DNA of 64,000 nt, taken from Ypsolopha sequella. Lineage: Eukaryota; Arthropoda; Insecta; Lepidoptera; Ypsolophidae. The position numbers and the translations under genes are program-made. The stretch covers positions 26,308,201 to 26,372,200 of the forward strand of contig OW204001.1 in assembly GCA_934047225.1 (NCBI GenBank), in the 5' to 3' direction. The notes below the pieces were generated by a model, which saw only the letters and a list, made by a program, of their open reading frames with translations, was not told where the DNA came from and made no database searches. The stretch's first letter is position 1, and each line of letters begins with the position of its first letter. Of the stretch, positions 32,218 through 43,263 are shown piece by piece.

Positions 32218-35200
32218 TTAATCAGTAACGTGTTCATCAGCTGAGACATCACCTTGACTACTTCTGCTTGAACTACTATTATCGACTTCTAAAGATTTGA
32301 CATTTATCCAAGGTCTCATGCGATCAGCTGCGATTACGGTATCATACACTTTCTTACTTGTCTTAAATCCAGGAACATTGCTTATTCTATATCTGTCATT
32401 ACCTAGGCACTTAATAACTTTGTACGGTCCAATAAACTTCGACAAAAGCTTTGTACTTTTACCATCGTTGTGGTAATTATTTCTCAAAATTTTTACTAAG
32501 TCACCTTCATTGTAAATATGTGCAGAGTTGTGTGTCGCGTCATGTCTTAATTTTTGTTTTTCCTGTGCAGCATTTATGTTTTTACTTACGGATTCTCTTA
32601 TAATCTCATGGTTTGAATCGTCTTCATTAGTAACCAAGTCTAACTTGTTTGAAAGATTATCACGTGACCTAACACCGAACAGAGCCTGTGTCGCCGTTTT
32701 TTGCGTAGTTACATTTATAGTGTTATTTATTCCCCATTGTATTCTACCCAGACACTTATCCCAGTCACGCTCACTCTTTCCTGAATTATGTGTGGATAAT
32801 GCATTGAGGATAGTTTGATTGAAGCGTTCTGCCTGTCCATTTGCCCTGGGACAAGCGACTGCGTTAAGAATATGCTTAATGCCATAACTATTACAAAATG
32901 ACTTAAAAGCTCCTGACGTAAAAGATGTTCCACGATCGGATATTATCCTGACTGGCAAACCAAAATCAAAGAAAATGCTTTCCAACACTTTGATGGTGGT
33001 TTTTGTCTTGGTATTTTTGACAGGTTTTACAAAAACATATTTAGTAAATCCATCTACAATGGTAAGTATATAACAATTGCTATTTTTGCTTTTAACAAAT
33101 GGTCCAAGATGGTCAATATGTATAGTATGGAACGGTACACTTACGTTCTCTATTGGATAAAGATGCCCAGCTTTTGTTTTGGAAGCATTATCTTTATTGT
33201 AAGCACATTCTATGCATGCGGCAACATACTTTTTTACATAGCGTCGTAATTTTGGGAACCAAAACTGATTACAGATTTTATCTAATGTTTTCGCAATACC
33301 AGGATGACCTATATCGTCATGATTTGCTCGGCAAATCTGCCACCTAGCACCACGTGGGACTACAAGACATAATTTGTCATCTACCCTTTTATAAACGCTG
33401 TTATTCTTAATCGCAAAATTTTTCTTGATTTCTTTTGTTGTTTCATCATTATCTGGACTCAAAATTTTATAGATTCGGGAGACTTCAGGGTCAGCTAATT
33501 GCAAGGTAATTAACCAATTTTCTTTTACTATATTATAAACAGTCAAAGTGGAATTATCTAAGTCTTCAGATGGTTGTTTTGTATTACGACTCAGTGCATC
33601 TACATGCATCATACTTTTCCCTGGGCGATGTTCTATATCAAAGGTAAAGTCGCTTATTTGCAGCCACCACCTAGCAATACGAGGTATCAAGTCACGTTTT
33701 GTAAGAGTAGTTCTCAAAGCACTGCAGTCAGTATAAACCTTGAACTGTACGCCTAGCAGATAAATTCTAAACTTTTTTAGGGAGCATACCACCGCAAGTG
33801 TTTCCAACTCATAAGAGTGTAAATATTTTTCCTCGGGTGTTATTTGTCTGCTAAAATAAGCAACAGGTTTAAGCACTCTTGGGTTTTCCTGCCATTGCAT
33901 TAGGATGCCACCTATTCCCAAAGAACTGGCGTCTGTGTGTAGTTCAGTTTCCAACTTATGGTTATACAGTGCAAGAATAGGTCTTTCAATAAGTTTCTCT
34001 TTAAGACACAAAAAAGATTGTGCTTCTGTATCTCGCCATTGCCAGACGACATCCTTTTTTAATAAATTTGTCAATGGCCTTGCAATTTCACCAAATCCCT
34101 TGACAAATTTACGAAAATAGCTAGACAAGCCTAAAAATTGACGCACTTCTTGAATGTTCTTGGGCACTGGGAATTCTTTTACGGCCAATATTTTTGCCTC
34201 ACTTGGTTTGATGCCATTAACTGAGATTTCATAACCAAGATAATTTAAGGACTCGTCGAAGAAGCGACATTTAGACAATTTGAGAGTTAAGCCAAATTCT
34301 CTGAGCAATTTCAAAATTTCTTCAAGACGATTGAAACCGTCATCTATAGTTTTTGAGGGGATTAGGAGATCATCTAAATATGCCAACGCTGAATGGAATC
34401 TTCTTTGGCCTAACATTTTGTTCATCATGCGTTGGAACACAGATGGGGCGTTAGCCAATCCAAATGGCATCCTCTTAAATTCGTAATGGCCGTCGGGTGT
34501 GACAAAGCCAGTCAGGTGTCTACTTTTCTCTGCCATTTGGACTTGATAATATCCAGAAGCAAGGTCTAGAGTAGTGAAGAACTTATTTCCACTTAAGTTT
34601 GTAAGTTGGTCATCAATCAATGGCAAAGGAAACTTATCTTTCACAGTTTTGTTATTAAGGGCCCTGAAATCTACACACAGGCGCGGCTCTCCAGTCTTTT
34701 TTTTAACCATCAGAATGGGGCTTGCATAATTTGAACAAGATTCTTGTATTATATCGTTTTCTAAAAGTTCATCAATGACCTGTTTGACTTGTTCGCGTTC
34801 TGAGTATGAAAGCCTATAAGGTCTGTATACGACAGGTTTATCATCTGTCAAGTCAATTTGCATTTCTACGTGTTTTGTACAACCTATCTCACTCAAGTTT
34901 GTTGCGAAGCAGTCGCGGTAAGACTGTAGTAATTGATGTAATTTATATATATTTTCATTATCAACATTGCTGCCAACACAAATATCAGACCTTTTTAAAG
35001 GTTCTATTGTCGAAATATCTGTACAAATTCTATTTGTATGGAAAACTTGCTTCTCAACAAATTTGAGTGCTCTCGCAATCACAAACTGACTATCCAATTC
35101 TATGGGCTTGTGGGTCATGTTTGTAACCACCAAGTGACCTTGCCCGTTTTGGATCCGATATGCACCGCGATGTAAGTGATACTCTCTTCCCGGTTCATTA

Positions 35201-36660
35201 CAGTAATACCCTTCAATATATATATCACCCGTAAAGTTCTTTTCGGGGGCATAAACAGGAACTAGTTCGGTTCGCACCATAGTCACCGGTTCTAATGTCA
35301 TTAAATCAATTCTATCATTTGAACCTTCCACTGTCCTAAAAGATGGGTTGCTATAGAACAGCAAGGTGTCACTGTCTTTTAGGACCGTGACAGCAGGAAG
35401 CTCCGTAAAATTTTGTCCTACCAAAACTGAAGTTTGAAGCAAATCATCATGCACAACGAGGATTTCAAGAGACATTTCAACCTCATCAATTTTTATGCTG
35501 GCAAATGTTTTGTATAAAGGACATATGCTAGAGTTCCCAAAGCCTTTAACTATGGGGAGGTCGCCAGAAAACTTAATTAGATTTAACTTTCGAGCATCAG
35601 TCTCACGCATCAAGATGCATTCGCTTCCAAAATCAACGTAGGCAACAGACTCTTGGCTATTTATTGTTATAGGCTTATAATATTTGTCATTAGGATTATT
35701 TGTTGAAACCTTAAGGGTTTTCTTAGTCTTATCATGTTCTTTGTCTTCTATTCGAAAATTCAAGCGGTCAGTTGCTCTACAACGGTCACTATCATGTCCT
35801 ACCCTAGAACATTTCGTACATTTAACTAATGGTTTAGGACATTTAGAAAAGGGATGTCCTTTGGCTCGACAATTGAAGCAAATTACTCCAGATTCACCAT
35901 GATTTGGTGATGAGCTGAACGAAACATTAGCTGATCGATTCCTAAAAATTCGGTCACGCCTCTTCTGCATATTATTTGTCATTGTCTCAGAAGAACTGTG
36001 TGAATTAAGGAAATTAAGCATATCCTCTGGTTCCTCACACTTTAGTGCCTGTGCACTATTACGCAAGGACTTGTCACTGATTCCGTGAATAATACAATCT
36101 ACAGCCTTTCTTCCTATAATCTGACATCTGTTTAATAAAGTCAACTTGTCATAGTAATATTCGCGCAGATTTTCATCATTTCGTGAAACACGGGCCAACA
36201 TTTCTTCCAAAAGCTTTCCGTAGTTTTCCTCACTAGGGAATGCTTTTGTAAGTTTCATTTGCCACTCACTCCAGGTAAAAACCACTGTCGGTAGAGCTTC
36301 AAACCACGTCTTAGCGTAGCCTACTAATTTTTGTAGGGCAAAATGAAAAGTCTGTGTATCGTTCCATTTGTATATGGTGGCACATTCGTTCACCTTTCGT
36401 AACCAACATTCTATATTCTGAGTCCTAAGTGATGGATCAAACTCAGGTATAACATTGTTCAGTTGATTATTATTTACAGCGGAAGATGACTTACTTGAGG
36501 TGCTTCGTGACTTGCGGTATCTAAATCGTCTTCTACAGCAGCTGCTGCTGCTGCTGCTGCTGCTGCTGCTAGAAGTGCTCGATGAGCTTGGCGTCTCCCT
36601 TCGTCGACGTCGCTTTTTAGGCTCCCGCCCTTGCTTGCGCTTTGTCTTATCAGGACTCAT
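32218..36660 (-). CDS. gag-pol: Ty3/gypsy Gag-Pol polyprotein, intact
   Basis: One 1480-aa frame from ATG 36660 to the stop at 32218. The N-terminus is basic (MSPDKTKRKQGREPKKRRRR), then Ser-rich from a CAG/CTG microsatellite. Gag has two zinc knuckles, 'CFNCRAKGHPFSKC' and 'CTKCSRVGHDSDRC'. Protease has 'AYVDFGSECILM', with DFGS instead of the usual D-S/T-G. RT has 'FTTLDLASGYYQVQM', 'MPFGLANAPSVFQRMM' and the catalytic 'YLDDLLI'. RNase H has 'ELHTDASSLGIGG'. Integrase has an H-H-C-C region ending 'ACIECA', then 'IDHLGPF', 'ISDRGTSF' and 'RANGQAERFNQTI', the DDE triad. Gag and Pol lie in one frame without a shift. It makes the particle and the enzymes for copying and inserting the element. 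No env gene is seen. Confidence 0.95.
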   Translation of the reverse strand: MSPDKTKRKQGREPKKRRRRRETPSSSSTSSSSSSSSSSSCCRRRFRYRKSRSTSSKSSSAVNNNQLNNVIPEFDPSLRTQNIECWLRKVNECATIYKWNDTQTFHFALQKLVGYAKTWFEALPTVVFTWSEWQMKLTKAFPSEENYGKLLEEMLARVSRNDENLREYYYDKLTLLNRCQIIGRKAVDCIIHGISDKSLRNSAQALKCEEPEDMLNFLNSHSSSETMTNNMQKRRDRIFRNRSANVSFSSSPNHGESGVICFNCRAKGHPFSKCPKPLVKCTKCSRVGHDSDRCRATDRLNFRIEDKEHDKTKKTLKVSTNNPNDKYYKPITINSQESVAYVDFGSECILMRETDARKLNLIKFSGDLPIVKGFGNSSICPLYKTFASIKIDEVEMSLEILVVHDDLLQTSVLVGQNFTELPAVTVLKDSDTLLFYSNPSFRTVEGSNDRIDLMTLEPVTMVRTELVPVYAPEKNFTGDIYIEGYYCNEPGREYHLHRGAYRIQNGQGHLVVTNMTHKPIELDSQFVIARALKFVEKQVFHTNRICTDISTIEPLKRSDICVGSNVDNENIYKLHQLLQSYRDCFATNLSEIGCTKHVEMQIDLTDDKPVVYRPYRLSYSEREQVKQVIDELLENDIIQESCSNYASPILMVKKKTGEPRLCVDFRALNNKTVKDKFPLPLIDDQLTNLSGNKFFTTLDLASGYYQVQMAEKSRHLTGFVTPDGHYEFKRMPFGLANAPSVFQRMMNKMLGQRRFHSALAYLDDLLIPSKTIDDGFNRLEEILKLLREFGLTLKLSKCRFFDESLNYLGYEISVNGIKPSEAKILAVKEFPVPKNIQEVRQFLGLSSYFRKFVKGFGEIARPLTNLLKKDVVWQWRDTEAQSFLCLKEKLIERPILALYNHKLETELHTDASSLGIGGILMQWQENPRVLKPVAYFSRQITPEEKYLHSYELETLAVVCSLKKFRIYLLGVQFKVYTDCSALRTTLTKRDLIPRIARWWLQISDFTFDIEHRPGKSMMHVDALSRNTKQPSEDLDNSTLTVYNIVKENWLITLQLADPEVSRIYKILSPDNDETTKEIKKNFAIKNNSVYKRVDDKLCLVVPRGARWQICRANHDDIGHPGIAKTLDKICNQFWFPKLRRYVKKYVAACIECAYNKDNASKTKAGHLYPIENVSVPFHTIHIDHLGPFVKSKNSNCYILTIVDGFTKYVFVKPVKNTKTKTTIKVLESIFFDFGLPVRIISDRGTSFTSGAFKSFCNSYGIKHILNAVACPRANGQAERFNQTILNALSTHNSGKSERDWDKCLGRIQWGINNTINVTTQKTATQALFGVRSRDNLSNKLDLVTNEDDSNHEIIRESVSKNINAAQEKQKLRHDATHNSAHIYNEGDLVKILRNNYHNDGKSTKLLSKFIGPYKVIKCLGNDRYRISNVPGFKTSKKVYDTVIAADRMRPWINVKSLEVDNSSSSRSSQGDVSADEHVTD

Positions 36661-37964
36661 TGCTTTGAGTCACTACAATATTCAATTAAATATTAAAATC
36701 CGATTTTCAATTAATTCATTTTTGAAACGTACTCATGTATTATATAATACTGGATGAAAATAATTTTCTAATACTAAAGAAGTGTTCAAATTACTAGAAT
36801 AAAGCCGCTTTTAAGGCTATTTTATATGGCGTTTATCAGTGGAGTAATGAAATAAAAATAAACAAAGGGGCCTACTTAGCTGTAATCCTCATTTAGAATT
36901 AGAGTATTGGCAACTTAATAATTTAACAAGAAGGAGGTTTTATCTGCTTTCATCTGTTAAGTACTCACAAAAATCCACGAAAGGCATACATAGCCGAAAG
37001 TAAGCACACATAGCTCACATCACACAATTCAAAGAACAGGCATACATAGCCTGTGGTAAGCATACATAGCTTACATTCTTCAAATATCAAGACAAGCATA
37101 CATAGCTTGTCAGTAAGATCAAGACAAGCATACATAGCTTGTCAGTAAGCATACATAGCTCACATTGTTCAGAGAACAAGCTTACAGAGCCTGCAAGTAA
37201 TTGTACATAGTTCACACTATTCAAAGAACAAGCATACATAGCTTGTAGTAAGCATACGTAATTTGTGAGTAATCGTACATAACTCACATTATTGAAATAA
37301 TAGTACCTAACAAGTAATGTGATTATTCAACCAGCTTGAAAAGTTTTTCAGAATTTAAATTCATTTCATAGAACTATTAGTTATCTTTTACTTTTTAAGT
37401 ACCGTCAGATACAATTATTATTTCAGTGAATACGGCCAATGATTACACTGTCGGAGAGTTGCCCTGACCAAATGAATCACTAGCTAATCACTTCTCTGAG
37501 CATCAAAAGTGATAATTTACCCAAGAACTCAATATCAAAGAGTAGCCCTGACCAATTGATTCAAAGGTAAATTTCGTGATCACCCCAAACAAGCACTACC
37601 AAAGTGTTGCCTTGGCCAAGTACTAGCTTAGAAATGCTCAAACACCGTCTATCAACGGTTACATTGTCGAAGAGTGGCCTCGACCAAATGAACCAGAGAT
37701 AAACAGTTGTAAACGAGAACATGTGTCTGTACTCCCAAGAGTTCAATATCGAAGAGTCGCCTCGATCAATTGTCTCAGAGGAATCCAGCCACTTACGACG
37801 TATTCGCATAACATTTGTATCTGATATTTAGATTAAACAAATAAATACAAAAAGAAAAACGTGGCAAGCAAGATAGACTGTTTTATATCTTTGAAGTAAC
37901 CTCAAAATGAAATGAAAAATATATCGTACCTTATTATTTTTGGGTCCTTTTGTCACTTCTGATA
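36661..37964 (-). promoter_or_regulatory. Ty3/gypsy 5' leader with two arrays of short repeats
   Basis: This untranslated leader lies between the 5' LTR and gag. Positions 36983-37284 contain GCATACATAGC seven times plus about five degenerate copies, several within the palindrome ACAAGCATACATAGCTTGT. Positions 37460-37770 contain five degenerate copies, at variable spacing, of a block like 'tcgaagagt(g/c)gcct(c/t)gaccaa'. The gypsy element of flies also has a cluster of protein-binding repeats with a TGCATA core in its leader, acting as an insulator. A similar role here is only an analogy. Confidence 0.7.
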
Positions 37965-38225
37965 TGAAAAGAAACTACTTTATCTGGTCACTCAAATATA
38001 TTCTTCACTAGTTAGGAACAACAGTTCACCACGAAGTCAAGCAGGAAAAAGAGGGCCCGCTACCTCTTCCACTGATTTTTATATCACTCCTCCGTTCTCC
38101 AAAAATGCCGGGAAGAGCTAGTCGGCCAATCAGATTGAAGAGCCAATCCGAGACGTCCACCAGTGACAGCACGGTGTTGCTAGTATAAAAATATACTAAA
38201 ATTTTAAAACTCGATCATCATGACA
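37965..38225 (-). repeat. 5' LTR of the Ty3/gypsy element
   Basis: Partner of 30962-31222, 261 bp, TG...CA ends. It is followed directly by the target duplication ATAA and the resumed LINE B endonuclease frame (N-L-T-I-V-C-I-Y-R). Confidence 0.95.
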
Positions 38226-38635
38226 ATAATCTGACTATAGTATGTATTTATCGTACTAATAAAATAAAAATAAAAAAAATAAAATATAGTTTAAAATATA
38301 GTTTATTGGATAACAAATCGTTTTAACAATATATGAGGTTGATTTCTCCTTTTGAGTGTAAATACAATCGTGCCAGGAGAAAATCACTCTCGCGTAGCAA
38401 TTTCAGTATTAATACATTTTGTTAAATCTTTTTACTTAAGTGATACTTTTACAGCTATATTTAAGAAGTGACAATCATAGTTTAATTAAGTGTGTAGTGA
38501 TGTGTGAGTGGGTAAGGGTGTGATAGGGTGTGTGTGAGGGTGTGTGTGTGTGTGTGAGAGGGAGAGGGTGTGTGTTTGTGTAGCGCGTTGTGTTTATGTA
38601 GTACATAATAATTTATTATATCTTATTATAATACT

Positions 38636-40723
38636 TTATTTCTCAATATGAATAATAGTTTTTTCTGTTTCCTCATAGCTTAATTTTTTAACCCATTCTG
38701 TCAGCAGCCGCTTACATGTAAAGCTTGTTTCAGTATAAATATTTAGAATTTTATTAGCAAGGTTATATAAATGAGATGATTGGTGTAAATATTGGTGCTG
38801 AGCAAAATAGGTTTTACATTTACTTTTTTTAGCTACAGTGTCTTTACGTCTCTTTGCCAGCACAGTGGAATCAAATGGTAGAGATTTGTGTTTTTCTAAA
38901 ATGGTGTGTAAAATGTAAAGCTGTCGTACAGTTGGTAAGTCAGTTATTGAGTAAAGAGTGTGAGTAGGGAATCTCAGTTTTTTAAAGCACATAACTTTTA
39001 AAAGTATTCTTTGAGCGCGTTCTGCGTCTAGAAATTTTACCTTGGATGCACCTCCCCATACTGGAATACAATAGGTTATGATTGATTGTGCCAAAGCAAT
39101 ATATATTTTTTTTATGAGATTTTCATTAGCAGAGTACCTCAATATTTTAAAAATCCAAATCAGTTTCCTTGTCCTTGATGCGATTAAATCAATTTGGGAG
39201 TACCAGGAGAGCCTATCGTCAATCATAATTCCTAGGTATCTGTAAGTGGCTACCCTACTTATCACGGAACAATTACAGTTAATGCTACTCGGATTTTCAC
39301 AGTTGTGTACTTTAAGATTGTAATCATCTGGTGGTTGAGATCTACTGTTTATAGAAAAACACATGAAGTTAGTTTTAGAAGAATTTAGTGTAAGTAAGTT
39401 ATGTCTAAGCCAAAGAGCAACAATAGAGAGTGCAGATTCTGCGTCTTTTTTGATAGAAACCCAAGAGCTGCCCGTGATCACAATGGCAGTGTCGTCAGCG
39501 TAGGAGAAAACCCTTGTATTATGGAGTTTTATATTACTAAGCTCATTTATATAAATTAAGAATAAGGTTGGTCCAAGGACCGAACCCTGAGGCACGCCAT
39601 GGGTCAGGCTTGCATCATCACTCACAAGTCGTCCCAACTTAACTCGCTGCCTCCGCCCACTGAGGTAATCCTTAATTAAGTCGAGAGCATTGTCTCTCAC
39701 TCCAATGCTTTCCAATTTTTTGACGAGGGTGGGGACAGAGACGGTGTCAAATGCCTTTTTCAAGTCTAGAAATACCGTTAAGCAGTTACCCCCATTGTCC
39801 AATTGATCAGTAATCAAAGAGGTTAGAGCCATTACTGCATCTTGTGTTGATTTACCTGTTCGAAAGCCGTACTGAGATTCAGATAAGATGTTAAACTTGT
39901 TAAGAAATTTTAGTAGTCGCTTATTTATAAGTTTTTCTAATATTTTGGACAATGCGGGCAAAACCGAAATCGGCCTATAGTTATTGACATCCTCTCTGTC
40001 TCCACCCTTATGCACCGGAGTAACAACAGCTTGTTTAAGTATAGCCGGGAAAACGCCCTTTCTGAAGCAAGTGTTAGCCAAGTGTGTAATAACTGGGACT
40101 ACTATAGACTTAGCTGCTTTTAGAAAACTAACCGGTATGTGATCCAATCCTGCAGCGCTGTTGTTTTTTAAACTCATTAGAACTTCATGTACCTCTTGAT
40201 GATCAGTATCCAGTAAAACAAATGATGAGGGCAGGGAATTGCTCATATTGGTCACAGACGACTTTTGTAAAGAGCTAAGTGAAGTTATATCTTTGGCAAG
40301 GTTCTCACCCACGCTCACGAAGAAATTGTTGACGTAATTAAGAGATTCTTTTTGACTAGATTTAGTGTTTAGAAGTATGTCGTTTTCAGTTTTATTTTGT
40401 TTCATGTGTGTAATGTTTTTAATGTTTCTCCAAAGGGACTTCGAATTTTTTAATGACTTTTCAAGTAGCTCATTCTCGTATTTGCGTTTTAATTTTTTGA
40501 TTAGTTTAGTGCAGTAATTGCGGTAGCGTCTATAAGTGACACTAAGTACCTCATCATGTGGATTCAAGCGAAGGTTCTTCTGCATCCTGTTTCTATTTTG
40601 AATGCATCGTAATATTCCTTGTGATATCCAAGGTTTAATAATTCGTTGTTTTTTTGAAATTCGTTTTTCATGCGTATTCTCTTTTAGTGATTTTGTAATA
40701 TTGGACACTAATTCATTACATAT

Positions 40724-40754
<31 letters not shown>

Positions 40755-41626
40755 TACTCCGGGTCATCTAGAAGAAGCAAGTCGGTTGTATTCTTGCTTA
40801 AAAGACTATCCAAAGCTTTGTCATAATCAGTAACAATACGCATTTTACAGGATCTAGATCCTCTATTTGCACAAGATAGTTGTAAAAAGGACATGGAATG
40901 GTCGGTGACTGGAGCATCAGTTACTAATACACGAGCACACGTCCTGCTTCGGTCAATTTTCATCATGATATGGTCTAAACACGATTTATCCCGAGTTGGC
41001 AGAATATGACCAGGCATAATGCCGTGGATACTTAACATATTTAGATATTCCAGACGATTCTTTCTAACGTAGCTTAGGTCATTGGGGTCATTAATAATAT
41101 TTATATTAATGTCACCAACAATTAAAATGCATTTTTGATGCCCGATTGATTCAAGGTAAGAGTTCAGAGAAGCAATGAATCTATCTGCATTATTAATTGA
41201 AGGTGACCGATAGATAGCAAGAATTGTGTAGTTTGTTGATTCAATTTGTAAACATGATGCATCGATTAATGTTATTTCTTTTACTTTGACAGCAATTTCT
41301 TGCTTGATATAGACAATTACTCCGTCATTCTGATTAAAATTTCGTGTAGTGGAATACAACATATAATTAGGTAAACGAGGAATAGGTTTATTTTCGTTGA
41401 TCCAACATTCTGATAAAATCACTAGATCAGGATTGAACACCAGTTGAGAGAGAGAAACAAGCAATTTATCAAAATTTTGATAAACGCTTCTAATATTCTG
41501 GGAAATCAAGGTAAGGTCATTATCTTTTAAATTTATCATTTTATGCAGGCACTCAATGTCACAGACCGACGCACCAGCAATTTCTGCGTTATCTAGGTCA
41601 TTTAAGGTGTTAAGGGCGTCATCCAT
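38636..41626 (-). pseudogene. LINE A ORF2 (endonuclease and RT), broken by an (AAAT)n run
   Basis: The endonuclease part (40748-41626, starting MDDALNTLNDLDNAE) has 'LTLISQNIRSVYQNFDKLL', 'VILSECWI', 'LAIYRSPSIN', 'IVGDINININ' and 'CLDHIMM', the usual APE-type catalytic series. The RT part (38636-40708) has 'NYRPISVLPALSKILEKLI', 'YGFRTGKSTQDAV', 'FLDLKKAFDTVS', 'GVPQGSVLGPTLF' and the catalytic 'FSYADDTAIV'. Between them, at 40727-40755, an (ATTT)n run puts stop codons into the frame after 'DDPEYK'. This is the only obvious lesion. The protein would nick target DNA and prime reverse transcription there. Confidence 0.9.
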
Positions 41627-42089
41627 TGTTAATTGCTATATATTTGAAACAAATGTTTGTATAATTCAGTTGACATGTAAAACAAGGAATGAAAAATACT
41701 AGTTTGGACTGTGTTAGCTTTACGTTATTTTTAGAAGATTTTTTTTCGAGGAGATTAGATCCATAATAGTTTTCATAACACAACAGATATGCACTCACAA
41801 TATAATTAAGTTTAAGGAAAGAAAAATGGTAAGGCATGTTTAAAAGTATGTGTTTGAAAGTGTACATGTATTTGTAGTAAGAAGCGTATGTGTTGGTGTG
41901 TGTAAAGGTAAGAGTGTTGGTGTGTTTTGGAATATGTAAGCAAGTTACTATTATTAAAACTAAATTTAGTATACACATTGGAATATAAAAATGCAATAAG
42001 TATAAATGTGGAATATTAAGATCAATCGACAGAAAATACATACTGTATCCATTATCCGCACTAGTAGAACTAAAGTATTGTCCATACAG

Positions 42090-42959
42090 TCATCCTTCAT
42101 TGAACAATTGCTGTACTTGAGCTTCAGATTTAATCGATATAATTGGCGAGCTTTCCGATTTTCTGATATAAACACGCCCATATGCAGTCCAACAGAACTT
42201 GTACTTTCCAGTTTTGATGAGATCCCGCGCTAGGAAGTGAAGCCGTGCTCCCTTTGCCGTTAGCTGCTCCGATACAAATATAGGGGTGTCCACAGCCACT
42301 CTGTGTCCTAGATGCTTTGCGCACAGCTTGCTCTTTTTAGTGGTATTGAAAGCCTTGCACAGTTTTAGGGTATCCGTTTTAATAAGCGTGGACGAAGTTT
42401 CGACAACGATAGGTGTGTTTGCAGAGTCTTTCTTTTTGCCCCGGACCCTGTAGACGTCTTTGATATCAACTTTACACAAGGAACCTCCTATGGCCGAAGA
42501 CAAACATAGAACCATTTCAACCAAGTCCTCTTTTGTTTCATTTGGTGCTCGAGGTACATTTTTAATTTCTAAGTTTGACTTTCGGGACCCCATTTGCATG
42601 TTTTCAATTTTATCTTCCAATAGGGTGATATAGTCACGGTCTTGCTTCACCTTGGTTTCTAATTGAGAGACTTTTTTATTGAGTTCTTCATTTTGCGCCG
42701 TAAGCAAAATGATGGAGTTTTCAATATTGTGGTTACTTTGCTGTATCTCCTTTAAAGTAGCTGGAATGGATTTTATTTCATGTGCCTGTGTGGTCCACAA
42801 CATGGTTATCATGTTTTTTATCTCTTCTTTAAAGTTGTGAAAGTCATCGGTAGTAACGCTTTTATTGCGCACGGATACATAATTAGGCGGTGTCTGGTCC
42901 GATGTGGTCTGACTCACGTCTGTTTCGCATACGGACATGTCATTCGAGTGCTCCATCAA
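42090..42959 (-). CDS. LINE A ORF1 protein
   Basis: This 289-aa protein starts 'MMEHSNDMSVCETDVSQ'. Residues about 75-120 form a heptad-rich coiled coil ('LTAQNEELNKKVSQLETKV'), followed by 'RKSNLEIKNVPRAPNETKED', the start of an RNA-binding fold. The C-terminus has 'ARDLIKTGKYKFCWTAYG' and 'RVYIRKSESSPIISIKSEA', the conserved end of ORF1 in insect LINEs, which is related to the baculovirus FP-protein family. It likely binds the LINE transcript as an oligomer. The frame is intact and followed by a roughly 460-bp spacer before ORF2. Confidence 0.85.
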   Translation of the reverse strand: MMEHSNDMSVCETDVSQTTSDQTPPNYVSVRNKSVTTDDFHNFKEEIKNMITMLWTTQAHEIKSIPATLKEIQQSNHNIENSIILLTAQNEELNKKVSQLETKVKQDRDYITLLEDKIENMQMGSRKSNLEIKNVPRAPNETKEDLVEMVLCLSSAIGGSLCKVDIKDVYRVRGKKKDSANTPIVVETSSTLIKTDTLKLCKAFNTTKKSKLCAKHLGHRVAVDTPIFVSEQLTAKGARLHFLARDLIKTGKYKFCWTAYGRVYIRKSESSPIISIKSEAQVQQLFNEG

Positions 42960-43263
42960 ACTTGTTTACCGATGCACTGATTATAGACAGTAGAATTCCG
43001 CAGTACACAACCGTAGCATGCGCCTACTGTAGCTGTAGGTGCGAGCGAGGAAGCAATTATGGCAGTTGTCTCTGTCCCGCGTCGCTGGCGGCGGTCGCGG
43101 ACGATAGCAGCGGAGCGAGAAAAGGACAGCACGCTTTGCAACTCACAAAAAACAGTTCGGCACGATGTACTTTTTGATTATTCACTTCAAAAATGAACCT
43201 TATGGCAGCAAAAAGTAACACACGTCTGCTCACAGCGGAGCCCGAGAGGCAAGAGGAACTAAT

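Larger units (their letters stand above)
30962..38225 (-). mobile_element. Young Ty3/gypsy LTR retrotransposon
   Basis: It consists of two 261-bp LTRs (30962-31222 and 37965-38225) that differ at one visible base, flanked by ATAA on both sides (30958-30961 and 38226-38229), and one uninterrupted gag-pol frame of 1480 codons. The total is 7264 bp. Near-identical LTRs mean recent insertion, and the intact frame means the copy may still be active. Transcription runs on the minus strand, so the 5' LTR is at 37965-38225. It interrupts the endonuclease of LINE B. Confidence 0.95.
38261..43257 (-). mobile_element. LINE A, near full length, inserted in LINE B
   Basis: ACTAAT occurs on both sides (38255-38260 and 43258-43263), and removing the insert plus one copy restores the LINE B endonuclease frame. 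The 3' end lies at the left, with an A/T-rich tail (38261-38300) and a GT-rich 3' UTR (38490-38590). The 5' end is a GC-rich untranslated stretch of about 300 bp (42960-43257). It encodes ORF1 and ORF2 separated by about 460 bp. Only a microsatellite break in ORF2 is obvious, so the copy is fairly young. Confidence 0.9.
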
